47,624 bases of DNA from the NCBI GenBank assembly GCA_012728785.1, contig JAAYEK010000134.1:1-47624 (forward strand), read 5' to 3'. Positions 29,023 through 38,352 of this stretch are shown in pieces. Both the position numbers and the translations under genes were made by a program. Every line of letters begins with the position of its first letter. Within the stretch, counting starts at the first letter, position 1. The DNA comes from Bacillota bacterium. Its GTDB lineage: Bacteria; Bacillota; UBA4882; UBA8346. The notes under the pieces were generated by a model. That model did no database searches. It worked only from the letters and a program-made list of their open reading frames with translations, and was not told the origin of the DNA.

Positions 29023-30280
29023 ACGAGTCATCGTTATCGGTTTGTTAATAATGATAACTTTCCTAGCCAACGGCTGTTGGGATCGGCGTGAGTTGGAAAG
29101 CTTGGGGCTGGTTCAAGCTCTCGGGTTGGACTTAGGACCCGATCAAAAAGGAGTGACCGTAACCACTATGATCGCAATCCCATCCGAGTTAGGCGGTGAG
29201 GAAGGCGGCGGAGCCGGCGGCAAGCCCGGAGTCTTTTTGATATCCATGGATGCTCCCTCGATTTACGAAGCTTTCAACCTGATCAATACCACGGTTAACC
29301 GAGAGATCACCCTGATCCAGAACCGGCTCCTGATCATTGGCGAGGAATTAGCCCGCCATGGAGCTAACAAATGGATTGATAATCTAATCCGTTATCGCGA
29401 GATGCGCCGTACCTTGCTACTTTTCGTTTGCAAAGGAACAGCAGCTGAAATATTACACGTCCAGCCGCAGCTGGAAAATAAACCTTCGGAATACGTTAAC
29501 GCCTTAGTAGCGTTGTCACGGCGGACCGGAATGTATCCGACCGTTACCTTAAATGACTTTCTCAAACACTATGAGGCTTTTGCTCAAGAAAACTATCTTC
29601 CTCTCTTAGATAAATACCAGAGAAAAGAGGGGCCAGAAACACCTCCGGCCGAAAATCAAGCCCAATCGGGGGGAGGCGGATCCGAATCCGGTACTGAAGG
29701 AGCCTCGCCAGAAAAGAAACCGCAAAAACAGGACGACGTTCGATTTATCGGGTCGGCGATCTTTAAAAAAGACCGAATGGTCGGAACTTTCGATATCTAT
29801 GAAACTCAAATTCTGTTGCTCTTGAATGACGAGTTCAAGGAAGCGATGCTCACCGTCGAAGACCCTTTGAAAAAAGGCAATTATGTTGTTTTTAAGCTAC
29901 TGGCGACTGCACCGGGTGAAATTCAATACCGGCGTCAAAAGAAGGTTGATCAATTTAGTGTCCAATTAAAACTGGAAGCGGATCTGTTAAGTATTCAAAG
30001 TCAGATCGATTATACCCAGCCGAAACTGGAAAAATTTCTAGGCCGGGTGATTGCCGGAGAAATAAAAAACCGGGTTGAGAAGGCGATCAAAAAAGCCCAA
30101 CAGGAGTATAACTCCGATGTCTTCGGTTTCGGTAAAAAAGTCAGGCGTACCTTTATCACCTCTGGTGATTATGAAAAATATTATTGGCCCGGCAAATTCA
30201 AAGACGCCCAGGTTAATGTGGATGTCAAAGTAGATCTGCGCCGGGTCGGTGTCCAATTCCAGCCTCCGGAGAATCGGTAA
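29015..30280 (+). CDS. Spore germination lipoprotein, GerC/GerKC family (C subunit)
   Basis: Lipobox FLANGCWDRRELESLGLVQALGLD; overlaps the B subunit gene. Confidence 0.93.
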   Translation: MIKRVIVIGLLIMITFLANGCWDRRELESLGLVQALGLDLGPDQKGVTVTTMIAIPSELGGEEGGGAGGKPGVFLISMDAPSIYEAFNLINTTVNREITLIQNRLLIIGEELARHGANKWIDNLIRYREMRRTLLLFVCKGTAAEILHVQPQLENKPSEYVNALVALSRRTGMYPTVTLNDFLKHYEAFAQENYLPLLDKYQRKEGPETPPAENQAQSGGGGSESGTEGASPEKKPQKQDDVRFIGSAIFKKDRMVGTFDIYETQILLLLNDEFKEAMLTVEDPLKKGNYVVFKLLATAPGEIQYRRQKKVDQFSVQLKLEADLLSIQSQIDYTQPKLEKFLGRVIAGEIKNRVEKAIKKAQQEYNSDVFGFGKKVRRTFITSGDYEKYYWPGKFKDAQVNVDVKVDLRRVGVQFQPPENR

Positions 30281-30304
30281 GATTAGAAAAGGAGAATTCG
30301 CTAA

Positions 30305-30469
30305 ATGAGCTATCTAGCCTTTACCATAGTGCTAATCATCGCTTTTTATACCGTCTTGTTCGCGATTGAAAATTTCAGGGAAAAAAACCGGATCGGTTTT
30401 TGGGCGATTCTATTATTAACCTTAGCCAGTACGGCTTTACCGTTTTATATGCTTTTCCTGTTAGATTAA
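30305..30469 (+). CDS. 54-aa two-TM protein, candidate GerA-operon D subunit
   Basis: MSYLAFTIVLIIAFYTVLFAIENFREKNRIGFWAILLLTLASTALPFYMLFLLD; SD AAGGAG about 10 nt upstream; 24 bp after the C subunit gene. Below the ORF-track size limit. Confidence 0.6.
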   Translation: MSYLAFTIVLIIAFYTVLFAIENFREKNRIGFWAILLLTLASTALPFYMLFLLD

Positions 30470-30598
30470 GGGCGCTAATATCCCTAACTTACCCGATTGA
30501 AATTCGTTTTTTATTATCCTTCTCGTCTCCCCCAAGGCAGGAAAAACTCAACAAAAAATCGAATGAGATACCAATAGGCCTATGGAGGTTGTTATATT

Positions 30599-31132
30599 TT
30601 GAAAACAAAACAATATCCGTTAGTAGGTTGTTGCGGTATGTCCTGCGTCCTTTGTCCGCGCTTTCATTCCCAGTCCAAATCTAAATGCCCCGGGTGCGGC
30701 CATGGCACTAATCGCCAATCTTGCTCCACTTATAAATGCTGTACTGAAAAACACAATTACGAAACCTGCGCCGAATGTGCGGTTTTTCCCTGTGAAAGAT
30801 TATTTCTACAAGCTGATTGGGTCGGATTTAATACCCGTAAGAAATGGATTGACAATTTAAAACAGATCAAGGAGATCGGCATTGAAAAATGGTTTGCCGA
30901 ACAAGTTCAAAAACAAGTTTTACTTGAGGAAGCGCTCCAATATTTCCACAACAACCGGATGCGAAGCTTTTTTTGCCTGTCTTTTCTCTACTTTGAGATC
31001 GATACAATCAAAAAATTGATCGCTGCCGCCCATTCCCAAAAAGAGCTGGAACTCACGGAGCGATCCGAAGCTTTTCAACAAGCGGTTAAAACCGAGGCCA
31101 TCCAGCACAACCTCAAAATTTGGGATGACTGA
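30599..31132 (+). CDS. DUF3795-like Cys-rich protein (TTG start)
   Basis: YPLVGCCGMSCVLCPRFHSQSKSKCPGCGHGTNRQSCSTYKCC...ETCAECAVFPCERL; SD GGAGG. Confidence 0.65.
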   Translation: MKTKQYPLVGCCGMSCVLCPRFHSQSKSKCPGCGHGTNRQSCSTYKCCTEKHNYETCAECAVFPCERLFLQADWVGFNTRKKWIDNLKQIKEIGIEKWFAEQVQKQVLLEEALQYFHNNRMRSFFCLSFLYFEIDTIKKLIAAAHSQKELELTERSEAFQQAVKTEAIQHNLKIWDD

Positions 31133-32120
31133 TCTTCTTCTCTTCCAGTTGAGTCATTACCGGAACAGGCTTCGGTTGATGAAGTTCACCGCCAAATAAT
31201 GAAACTCCATAAGCGTGTTTTATCATCGCCTGATGGTCCAGATCGATCCGCCCGGTTTGATGGACCCTACTTCCTAAGAAATGTGCGCAAAATTGCCCAT
31301 TAAAATCATTATCAGTAATTGATTGGCCCCCGTGGGGCATTCCATTGATTGAGGCGGCAATAAAAAGTTTTCGCACCTGGACCACTACCGCCCGCCGCTC
31401 CCAGCTCCATTTACCGCCATATATCTCTTTCATAATCCTAGTATCCTCTTTAGTTAAGGGCTCAATATCAGCATGATAATAGCCATAGAGACGTTTGGCT
31501 TGAAAAGATTTACCGGTTTCAACATCAATTATTCGCGCGATCTCACCGTTCCTCCATAGCTGGTTCACAATCGCCCAGGATATGGCTTGAATCCCTCCGG
31601 GACTACTCCGCGAATTCGTAGTAAATCCCTGACTTTTCCCAACCGGAATGATTATTTTTTGACCTTCAACAAGCTGCTTGTCCGGTAGATTATTCCGGGC
31701 CATAATTACCGCCACATTGGAAGAATATTGGTCGGCGAGGGTTTCCAGATCATCACCAGGCTTTACCGTATACTCCACTGTACGGTTGGGGCCACCAGCC
31801 AATTCCCGAAGGGTGTTCATTGTCATCGGGCCAACTATTCCGTCAATCGCCAGATTATACTCAATTTGAAAAGCGATAACCGCCGCTTTGGTTAATTTAC
31901 CATAATAACCGGTGGGTTTTACCCCCAAATAGTCTAACTGATATAAATAGTTCTGGACCTCTCTTACCTGTTCTCCTCTGGAACCGAATTCCAGGAAACC
32001 CATAGCTTTCACGTTTGATGCAAAGACTATTGTTATCCCAAAAGCCCATAAAAAGACGGCCCCTATTTTATAATTAGTCATCTTGATCACTGTGAACCTC
32101 CCGAATACCTCATGCTTCAT
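31113..32120 (-). CDS. Exported peptidoglycan-binding and LysM protein with uncharacterised C-terminal domain
   Basis: PG-binding repeat FGSRGEQVREVQNYLYQLDYLG..TGYYGKLTKAAVIAFQ; LysM YTVKPGDDLETLADQYSSNVAVIMARNNL; His/Cys-containing C-terminal domain. Confidence 0.85.
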   Translation of the reverse strand: MKHEVFGRFTVIKMTNYKIGAVFLWAFGITIVFASNVKAMGFLEFGSRGEQVREVQNYLYQLDYLGVKPTGYYGKLTKAAVIAFQIEYNLAIDGIVGPMTMNTLRELAGGPNRTVEYTVKPGDDLETLADQYSSNVAVIMARNNLPDKQLVEGQKIIIPVGKSQGFTTNSRSSPGGIQAISWAIVNQLWRNGEIARIIDVETGKSFQAKRLYGYYHADIEPLTKEDTRIMKEIYGGKWSWERRAVVVQVRKLFIAASINGMPHGGQSITDNDFNGQFCAHFLGSRVHQTGRIDLDHQAMIKHAYGVSLFGGELHQPKPVPVMTQLEEKKISHPKF

Positions 32121-33322
32121 AATCCGTTATGATCATTATTAAAGAATTTTAAGTAAATTATACTTTGCCCATCTTTACCCTTGAAAATTCCCCGGATCCA
32201 ATCTCGAAGCCAGCGCCATCCCCGGACAATCAAGTTGGCCCGCTTTACTTCCACCGTTGTATAAACGGATGTCTCAGCTAGAATTTCTCCTTGATATATC
32301 GCTCTTAAGGAACCGACCTTGCCCCCGGGTTTAATCGGAAATTTCAATTTAGTCGACGGGACCAGTTTGGTTTCCACCAACTTATCCCGTCCCCGTTTCA
32401 CAGATACTCCAAAATCTTCCTTCAATTTAACCGGCGCCATTTCAGGTCGGGCTTGTTTTAGATAAACCTTCCCCAGCTCCTTACCGCCTTTTCCAACTAC
32501 CTTCCACTGGTAATTACGATAACCGTAATCCAGCAAGCGCTTGGTCTCAGCCACTCGTTTAGCATCACTATCCGCACCTAAAATGACGCTTAATAAACGA
32601 AAATCGCCTTTGACGGCAGTGGCGGCCAAACAATAACCGGCTTCCTCGGTATGTCCGGTTTTCAACCCGTCCGCTCCGCGATAAACCCGAATTAATTCGT
32701 TGGTGTTCCTTAACTGAAACGTACCGCTGCGAAAAGTATCCGACCAAATGGAAGTATGTTTTAATACTTCCGGGTATTTTAATAACTCCCGGCAAATTAA
32801 AGCCAAATCATATGCGCTACTATAATGGTTCAGATCGGGCAAGCCGGTCTCATTGGAGAAGTGAGTGTTTTTGAGGTCCATTTTCTGAACCCGCTGATTC
32901 ATGGCTCCAATAAAATCCTGGACGGAACCATAAAGATGTTCAGCCACAGCCGCACTGGCATCGTTAGCTGAAACCACCGCAATGGTTTTAAACATTTCCG
33001 AGAGGGAAAACTCTTCTCCTTCTTTCAAATAGACCTGCGATCCTCCCATACCGGCAGCCACTGCTGAAGTGCGGATCGGGTCGGACCATTTGACCCAGCC
33101 GGATTCGATGGCCTCCATGATTAAGAGCATGGTCATGACTTTGGTCACGCTGGCCGGAGGCCACCGCCGGTCCTTATTTTGTTCAAAAAGTATCTTCCCT
33201 GAGAGCGGGTCCATTAGTATAGCAGCCCTGGCATCAATTGAAAAAGCAAGACCCCTTTGGGATATTGACAATAATAACACAAAAGTAATTAAGAACGCTA
33301 TTACCCGCTTCTTCAGCACCAA
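32117..33322 (-). CDS. D-alanyl-D-alanine carboxypeptidase (S11 family, DacF-like)
   Basis: WPPASVTKVMTMLLIMEA (SxxK), SANDASAAVAEHL (SxN), DGLKTGHTEEAG (KTG). Confidence 0.94.
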   Translation of the reverse strand: MVLKKRVIAFLITFVLLLSISQRGLAFSIDARAAILMDPLSGKILFEQNKDRRWPPASVTKVMTMLLIMEAIESGWVKWSDPIRTSAVAAGMGGSQVYLKEGEEFSLSEMFKTIAVVSANDASAAVAEHLYGSVQDFIGAMNQRVQKMDLKNTHFSNETGLPDLNHYSSAYDLALICRELLKYPEVLKHTSIWSDTFRSGTFQLRNTNELIRVYRGADGLKTGHTEEAGYCLAATAVKGDFRLLSVILGADSDAKRVAETKRLLDYGYRNYQWKVVGKGGKELGKVYLKQARPEMAPVKLKEDFGVSVKRGRDKLVETKLVPSTKLKFPIKPGGKVGSLRAIYQGEILAETSVYTTVEVKRANLIVRGWRWLRDWIRGIFKGKDGQSIIYLKFFNNDHNGL

Positions 33323-33545
33323 AAAGACTCCCCCCTTAGGATAAAGGATGCCCTAAAAGGGGAGATAGTATTCTCATTCTTCGTCGGTGTCGCCTGTGTG
33401 TCAATGAAGAATGACACCGAAGATTATCTCGACGATATTTTACATTATAAATTGTAAATTGTACATTACTAAATGACGTATATCCAAAATAAAATGGGGG
33501 AGATTAGTACAGTATATAAAAGCTATCAAAAAGGAGGCCAGAATT

Positions 33546-33818
33546 TTGAGTCAAAACAAACAAAATACCGGAACCTATGAATCTCCGGAGCGAATGGAGC
33601 AACCCCCTAATGTGATCACCACCAAAGACTTGTCCTACTTGAAAGACGCCATGTCCTGGGAGTTGTTGGCAATGAAAAAATGTCGCCAATACGCATCCTT
33701 CTGCACCGACCCCGAACTTCAAACCCAAATTGACGGTGTCGGCCAAATGCACCAGCAGCATTATGAAAAATTGCTCCAATATGTCCAATCTAATCCTAAT
33801 CAAGGATATTTGCAATAG
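33546..33818 (+). CDS. Spore coat CotF-like/ferritin-like protein (TTG start)
   Basis: TTKDLSYLKDAMSWELLAMKKCRQYASFCTDPELQTQIDGVGQMHQQHYEKLLQYV; SD AAGGAGG. Confidence 0.75.
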   Translation: MSQNKQNTGTYESPERMEQPPNVITTKDLSYLKDAMSWELLAMKKCRQYASFCTDPELQTQIDGVGQMHQQHYEKLLQYVQSNPNQGYLQ

Positions 33819-33922
33819 CCCTCAAACCAAAAAAGGACCTGGGCGCTACATACATGTCCATGCTTTAAGGTTCATGCCCAGCCTTACTTAACCAAAAACC
33901 AACTGATGAAGGAGGATCATAG

Positions 33923-34267
33923 ATGCCAAACCAAAACCAACCAAATCCCAATGCCATCAAGAACCCCCAGACCGGGCAATTGCCTCAAGTTAAAGGACCG
34001 GAGATGAATGAGAGGGATTTTGTAAACGAAATCTTAGCCACGGAGAAATATCTCACTGATAACTTTAATATTTTCGCCCGTGAGACAAGCAATCAAAGGT
34101 TGCACCAGGAAGTAATGGGTATTTTAAACGAATCCCACCAAGGGGCCAGAAATTTGTTTAATATGATGTTCAAGAAAGGCTGGTATTCGCTGACCGCCGC
34201 GCAACAGCAGGATATTCAGCAGACGGCGCAACAGTTTCAGAACTACCGGAACCAAGAGCCGTATTAA
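33923..34267 (+). CDS. Spore coat protein, CotF family
   Basis: NERDFVNEILATEKYLTDNFNIFARETSNQRLHQEVMGILNESHQGARNLFNMMFKKGWY. Confidence 0.8.
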   Translation: MPNQNQPNPNAIKNPQTGQLPQVKGPEMNERDFVNEILATEKYLTDNFNIFARETSNQRLHQEVMGILNESHQGARNLFNMMFKKGWYSLTAAQQQDIQQTAQQFQNYRNQEPY

Positions 34268-34420
34268 TAAACATTCTGATTATATAGTTAACTCAGGATT
34301 TTGGAATGTCTGGAAAACTAGAAATGATCTGATCAACTTCTACTCTGGGTGATAGAACGATAGGAAGCATCTAGTTTTCAGCCTTAGCTAAGTTATCTTT
34401 ATAATCACCTAAAGTTGTTG

Positions 34421-34450
34421 AAGAAGTGGGACTGACCCACTTCTTTTCTT
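34421..34450 (+). terminator. Terminator after the CotF-like pair
   Basis: AGAAGTGGG-actga-CCCACTTCT followed by TTTCTT. Confidence 0.8.
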
Positions 34451-34608
34451 ATGCTTTCAATTATAAATAAAAGTAGTCATCTTCTCATATATTATATTGG
34501 TATTTAACGTTGGAGAACTTTTACCCGTGCTTTTCTTTACTACTGGAGGTGATCATTAAAAAATTTCACTAATAAACCTGTTCAATAAAATATACGAGGA
34601 GGGCTATC

Positions 34609-35856
34609 ATGAAAAGTCACTGGTCCAAATGGATCTTCCTGTTTTTAAGCTTAATTATGATTAGCTGTAATGTAATGGCCGCCAATGAAGTTAAACTCAA
34701 TCTCTTCTTTTACAAACAGGAGATTGCCAAAGAACTCAAAGAAATGACCGATGCCTTCACCAAGACCCATCCGGACATTACCATCGATTTGGAGATCGTC
34801 CCCAATGATAGCATGACTGTCTTAAAGACCAGAATGTCCAGCGGCCAGGCCCCGGATATCATCCAATTACAGTCTTACGCCAATGTCTTTGAATTCGCCA
34901 ATGCCGGCTGGTTACTGGATTTATCGAAGGAACCGGTGATGGCCAAAGTCGTCCCTGATACCAAAAACTCCGTTACCTTTCAGGGCAAGGCCTACGCCCT
35001 TCCCATGGACGTAGCCGGTATTGGTATTATCTACAATAAGAAGATTTTCAAAAAATATAACCTTAAGCCTCCCGCGACTTTCAATGAACTAAAGAATGTC
35101 TGCGCTACTCTGAAGAAAAATAAAGTGACTCCCTTCGCTTCCATGTTTAAGGTCAACTGGTCTTTGGGCCATTTCCTTTCTATGGTTCATACCACTTTGG
35201 CCGGATCCAAAGTTTTACCCTGGATTGAATCAATGAATTCTGGAAAAGGTTCATTCGCCGATCCGGTCAATGTTAAAGAGCTATTCACAATTTTGAACTT
35301 TTATAAGGCCAACTCCGATCCCCGGGCCGCCGAATTCGATTGGGATGAACAGCAAGCTTCTTTTGCTAAAGGCGAAGCCGCTATGATGGTCCAAGGACTT
35401 TGGTCTTACGGCGCCGCAATCGGAACCAATCCCAAGTTAAATTGCGGTTTTATCCCTTTTCCCTGTACCAATTTTGCCAATGACACCAAACTCTTCGCTG
35501 ATGTTGATTCGACTTTTGCCCTTTCAGCCGTTTCTAGTCCGGAAAAAATAAAGGCTGCCAAAGCTTTCCTCGAATGGTTGGGAACTCCGGAGGCCATCCA
35601 AATGTGGGTTGAAAAATGTAAACTGGTTCCCACCTTTAAGGGAGCCGATGTTAAGTCGATGGACACTCCTTTCCAAGATCTGGTCGCTTATCTCAACTCC
35701 GGCAAAACCAACCCTTGGGCTTTCAGTATGTATCCGGTGGCTGCCTTTGAAGACGCTACCAAAAATGGGGCCCAAGAATATTTATTCGGCCGCAAGAACG
35801 CCGGGCAAGTTATCAAATATATTGATGATACCTGGAGAAAATCAGTTCAGAAATGA
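34609..35856 (+). CDS. Sugar ABC transporter substrate-binding protein
   Basis: Signal peptide; MTDAFTKTHPDITIDLEIVPNDSMTVLKTRMSSGQAPDIIQLQ...YALPMDVAGIGIIYNKKIFKKYNLKPP. Confidence 0.93.
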   Translation: MKSHWSKWIFLFLSLIMISCNVMAANEVKLNLFFYKQEIAKELKEMTDAFTKTHPDITIDLEIVPNDSMTVLKTRMSSGQAPDIIQLQSYANVFEFANAGWLLDLSKEPVMAKVVPDTKNSVTFQGKAYALPMDVAGIGIIYNKKIFKKYNLKPPATFNELKNVCATLKKNKVTPFASMFKVNWSLGHFLSMVHTTLAGSKVLPWIESMNSGKGSFADPVNVKELFTILNFYKANSDPRAAEFDWDEQQASFAKGEAAMMVQGLWSYGAAIGTNPKLNCGFIPFPCTNFANDTKLFADVDSTFALSAVSSPEKIKAAKAFLEWLGTPEAIQMWVEKCKLVPTFKGADVKSMDTPFQDLVAYLNSGKTNPWAFSMYPVAAFEDATKNGAQEYLFGRKNAGQVIKYIDDTWRKSVQK

Positions 35857-35912
35857 GTATGAATAGAAAAATCTAACTCGAAAATAACTAGGGAAATTTC
35901 AGCTGATTCTGT

Positions 35913-36074
35913 CCACCGCGGGTTAAAACCCACGGCTAAGTATAAAAAGCATTCCAAAGCCCGTTCTTACCTGGCTCGGTGGTACTCCGAAGCCGAATAG
36001 CGGAGGGTAGTCGATCCTGGATGGGATTTAGAACGTTTTTATATACCCAGCCGTGCGGTTTTAACCCGCGGTGG
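35913..36074. repeat. Long imperfect inverted-repeat element between binding protein and permease genes
   Basis: Left arm ccaccgcgggttaaaacccacggct (35913-35937), right arm agccgtgcggttttaacccgcggtgg (36049-36074); pairing continues inward (GTATAAAAAGC / GTTTTTATATAC). Confidence 0.8.
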
Positions 36075-36166
36075 GGGGAAAAAATCCACTTCCGTTCCCC
36101 TTCGTGTCCTTCATGTCCTTCGTGGTGAATATCTCATTTTCATCCTTTTTCAGAAAGGAGCCAAAA

Positions 36167-37498
36167 ATGATCGCCTCTAAAAAAAGTAAGGCCTTTTACT
36201 TTTGTTTGTTCTTACTTCCGGCACTTTTACTTTACACGCTCTTTTTCATCTCCCCTTTTTTCCAAGGGATTCGCTATTCCTTTACCGATTGGAACGGCAT
36301 TGTCCCTGAAATACCGTTTAGTATGAGTAAAGTTGTTTTTGAAGAAAATGTAATTAAAAAACTCCACCGTCAAAAAGATTTTGACTATATCTCGAAGTTT
36401 TATGCCTTGGATGAAACCGGCGAAAACTATCATTTAATCACTTGGATCAAAGACGGGAAAGACAGCCGGCAAATAACTACCGCTGAAAGAAGAAGAATAA
36501 AACGGATTCTTAAATCCGTAGGCATTACATCAGTTAAATTTATTGGGTTTAAGAACTATCAGGATATGTTCCAACATGATGAAAGATTTATACCGCGAAT
36601 TGAAAAAAGATATCTGTTCAATGAATTTGACGATTTACCGGAGACTATTCCGGCCAAAAACTATAAAAAAAATCTCTTGAATCATATCTCTCAAAAAGAT
36701 GAACAAGAATTTATCCTGAAATTTTATCAATTTAATAAGAAAGCTAACGCCTACCTGCTTGATCAAAACATTTCCGAAGCCGACGCGGAGAAGCTGAAAT
36801 CGATTCTCAGCGCCAATATGTATCAAAACACTCTTATCCCCGGCGTTATCGGATTTACCCTATTCTTTGCCTTCTTTAATATTATTTTCGCGAATCTCCT
36901 GGCTTTAATATTAGCCTTGATTCTGGATACTAAAATGAAAACCCGCAATCTCCTGCGGTCAATATTCTTCCTTCCCAATGTACTCAGTTTAATCATTGTC
37001 GCCTTCATTTGGTCCTTTGTCTTCCGGCTGATTTTACCGGCGCTAACCGGGATCTCGGTCTGGTTGGGAAGTGCTGATTTGGCGCCTTACGCTGTTTTGA
37101 TGGTAACCATCTGGCAGGGTTGCGGCTATTTAATGATCATCTATCTCGCCGGACTCCAGTCTATTCCGGTGGAAATTACCGAAGTCGCCGCCATTGACGG
37201 GGCCAACGAGCTGCAACGGCTTTTCCGGGTGACACTCCCCTTACTCTTACCGGCGCTGACCATCTGCCTTTTCTATAGCCTCTCCGGCTCTTTAAAAACT
37301 TTCGACGTAATCATGGCCTTAACCAGCGGCGGGCCAGGATATGCCACCACCCCAATCGTGTTGGATATTTATTTTAACGCCTTCAATAACAACCAATTCG
37401 GTTATGCCACCGCCAAAGCGGTATTTCTTTGCATAATCATTATGTTGGTAACCGGCATTCAACTGTTTTTGATGAAAAAAAGGGAAGTGGAATTATGA
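36167..37498 (+). CDS. Sugar ABC transporter permease (MalF/UgpA type) with large extracytoplasmic insert
   Basis: EAA motif EITEVAAIDGANELQRLFRVTLPLLLPAL; SD AAAGGAG before ATG 36167. Confidence 0.92.
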   Translation: MIASKKSKAFYFCLFLLPALLLYTLFFISPFFQGIRYSFTDWNGIVPEIPFSMSKVVFEENVIKKLHRQKDFDYISKFYALDETGENYHLITWIKDGKDSRQITTAERRRIKRILKSVGITSVKFIGFKNYQDMFQHDERFIPRIEKRYLFNEFDDLPETIPAKNYKKNLLNHISQKDEQEFILKFYQFNKKANAYLLDQNISEADAEKLKSILSANMYQNTLIPGVIGFTLFFAFFNIIFANLLALILALILDTKMKTRNLLRSIFFLPNVLSLIIVAFIWSFVFRLILPALTGISVWLGSADLAPYAVLMVTIWQGCGYLMIIYLAGLQSIPVEITEVAAIDGANELQRLFRVTLPLLLPALTICLFYSLSGSLKTFDVIMALTSGGPGYATTPIVLDIYFNAFNNNQFGYATAKAVFLCIIIMLVTGIQLFLMKKREVEL

Positions 37499-38316
37499 AA
37501 CATAAGGGTAAATCCAACCTAATAATTTTGGAAGCAGTTATGGTTTTTATTGCAATTTTATTTCTCTTTCCGGCTTTAATTACCTTACTTAATTCATTCA
37601 AGACCGATGCGGAAATTGTTTTGAATCCGGTTTCATGGCCCCAATCATTCAACCTGAGGAATTACTACGCCGCCTGGCAAGAAATGAACTTTCCGGTTGT
37701 CTTATTCAATACTTTCATCATCACTTTCTTGAGCACCTTAAGTATAATTATAGTCAGCTCCATGGCAGCCTATATCCTGGTCCGGTCCAGGACCCGGATC
37801 AGTTGGGTACTATTCTTGACCTTCACCTTCTCAATGGTAGTTCCCTTTCAAACTATTATGGTCCCCTTGGTCCAAACCGCTAAAGAATATGGCCTAAAAA
37901 ATATTTTAGGCATTATTCCAATCTACATTGGTTTGGGCTGTCCCTTGGCAATCTTCATGTATCATGGGTTTATCAAAGGCATTCCCCTGGAGATAGAAGA
38001 ATCGGCGGCCATTGACGGCGCCAATCCGTTACGAACCTTTTTTCAACTTGTTTTCCCTTTGTTGAAACCAATCACTGCAACTATTGCCATCTTGGATGTG
38101 CTCTGGATTTGGAATGATTTCCTATTGCCCTTGATTATCCTGCCGAAACAATCAACTTTGCAACTGGCACAGTATGGCTTTTTCAGCCTGTTTAAAAGGG
38201 AGTATTCTTTGGCTATGGCTTCGTTGGTTTTATCAGCCTCGCCGATCATCCTTTTCTACCTGGCGATGCAGAAATATATCGTCAAAGGGATCGCCGCCGG
38301 AGCGGTTAAGGGGTGA
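37495..38316 (+). CDS. Sugar ABC transporter permease (MalG/UgpE type)
   Basis: EAA motif EIEESAAIDGANPLRTFFQLVFPLLKP; ATGA overlap with the preceding permease. Confidence 0.93.
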   Translation: MKHKGKSNLIILEAVMVFIAILFLFPALITLLNSFKTDAEIVLNPVSWPQSFNLRNYYAAWQEMNFPVVLFNTFIITFLSTLSIIIVSSMAAYILVRSRTRISWVLFLTFTFSMVVPFQTIMVPLVQTAKEYGLKNILGIIPIYIGLGCPLAIFMYHGFIKGIPLEIEESAAIDGANPLRTFFQLVFPLLKPITATIAILDVLWIWNDFLLPLIILPKQSTLQLAQYGFFSLFKREYSLAMASLVLSASPIILFYLAMQKYIVKGIAAGAVKG

Positions 38317-38352
38317 TAAAGTCTTTAATTTTCAAACTTCTCCCTTCACACT

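Noticed and set aside
30599-31132. Convergent 20-bp overlap between the DUF3795-like gene and the LysM protein gene as a regulatory antisense pair
   Set aside because: Short tail-to-tail overlaps are common in compact genomes; no further evidence.
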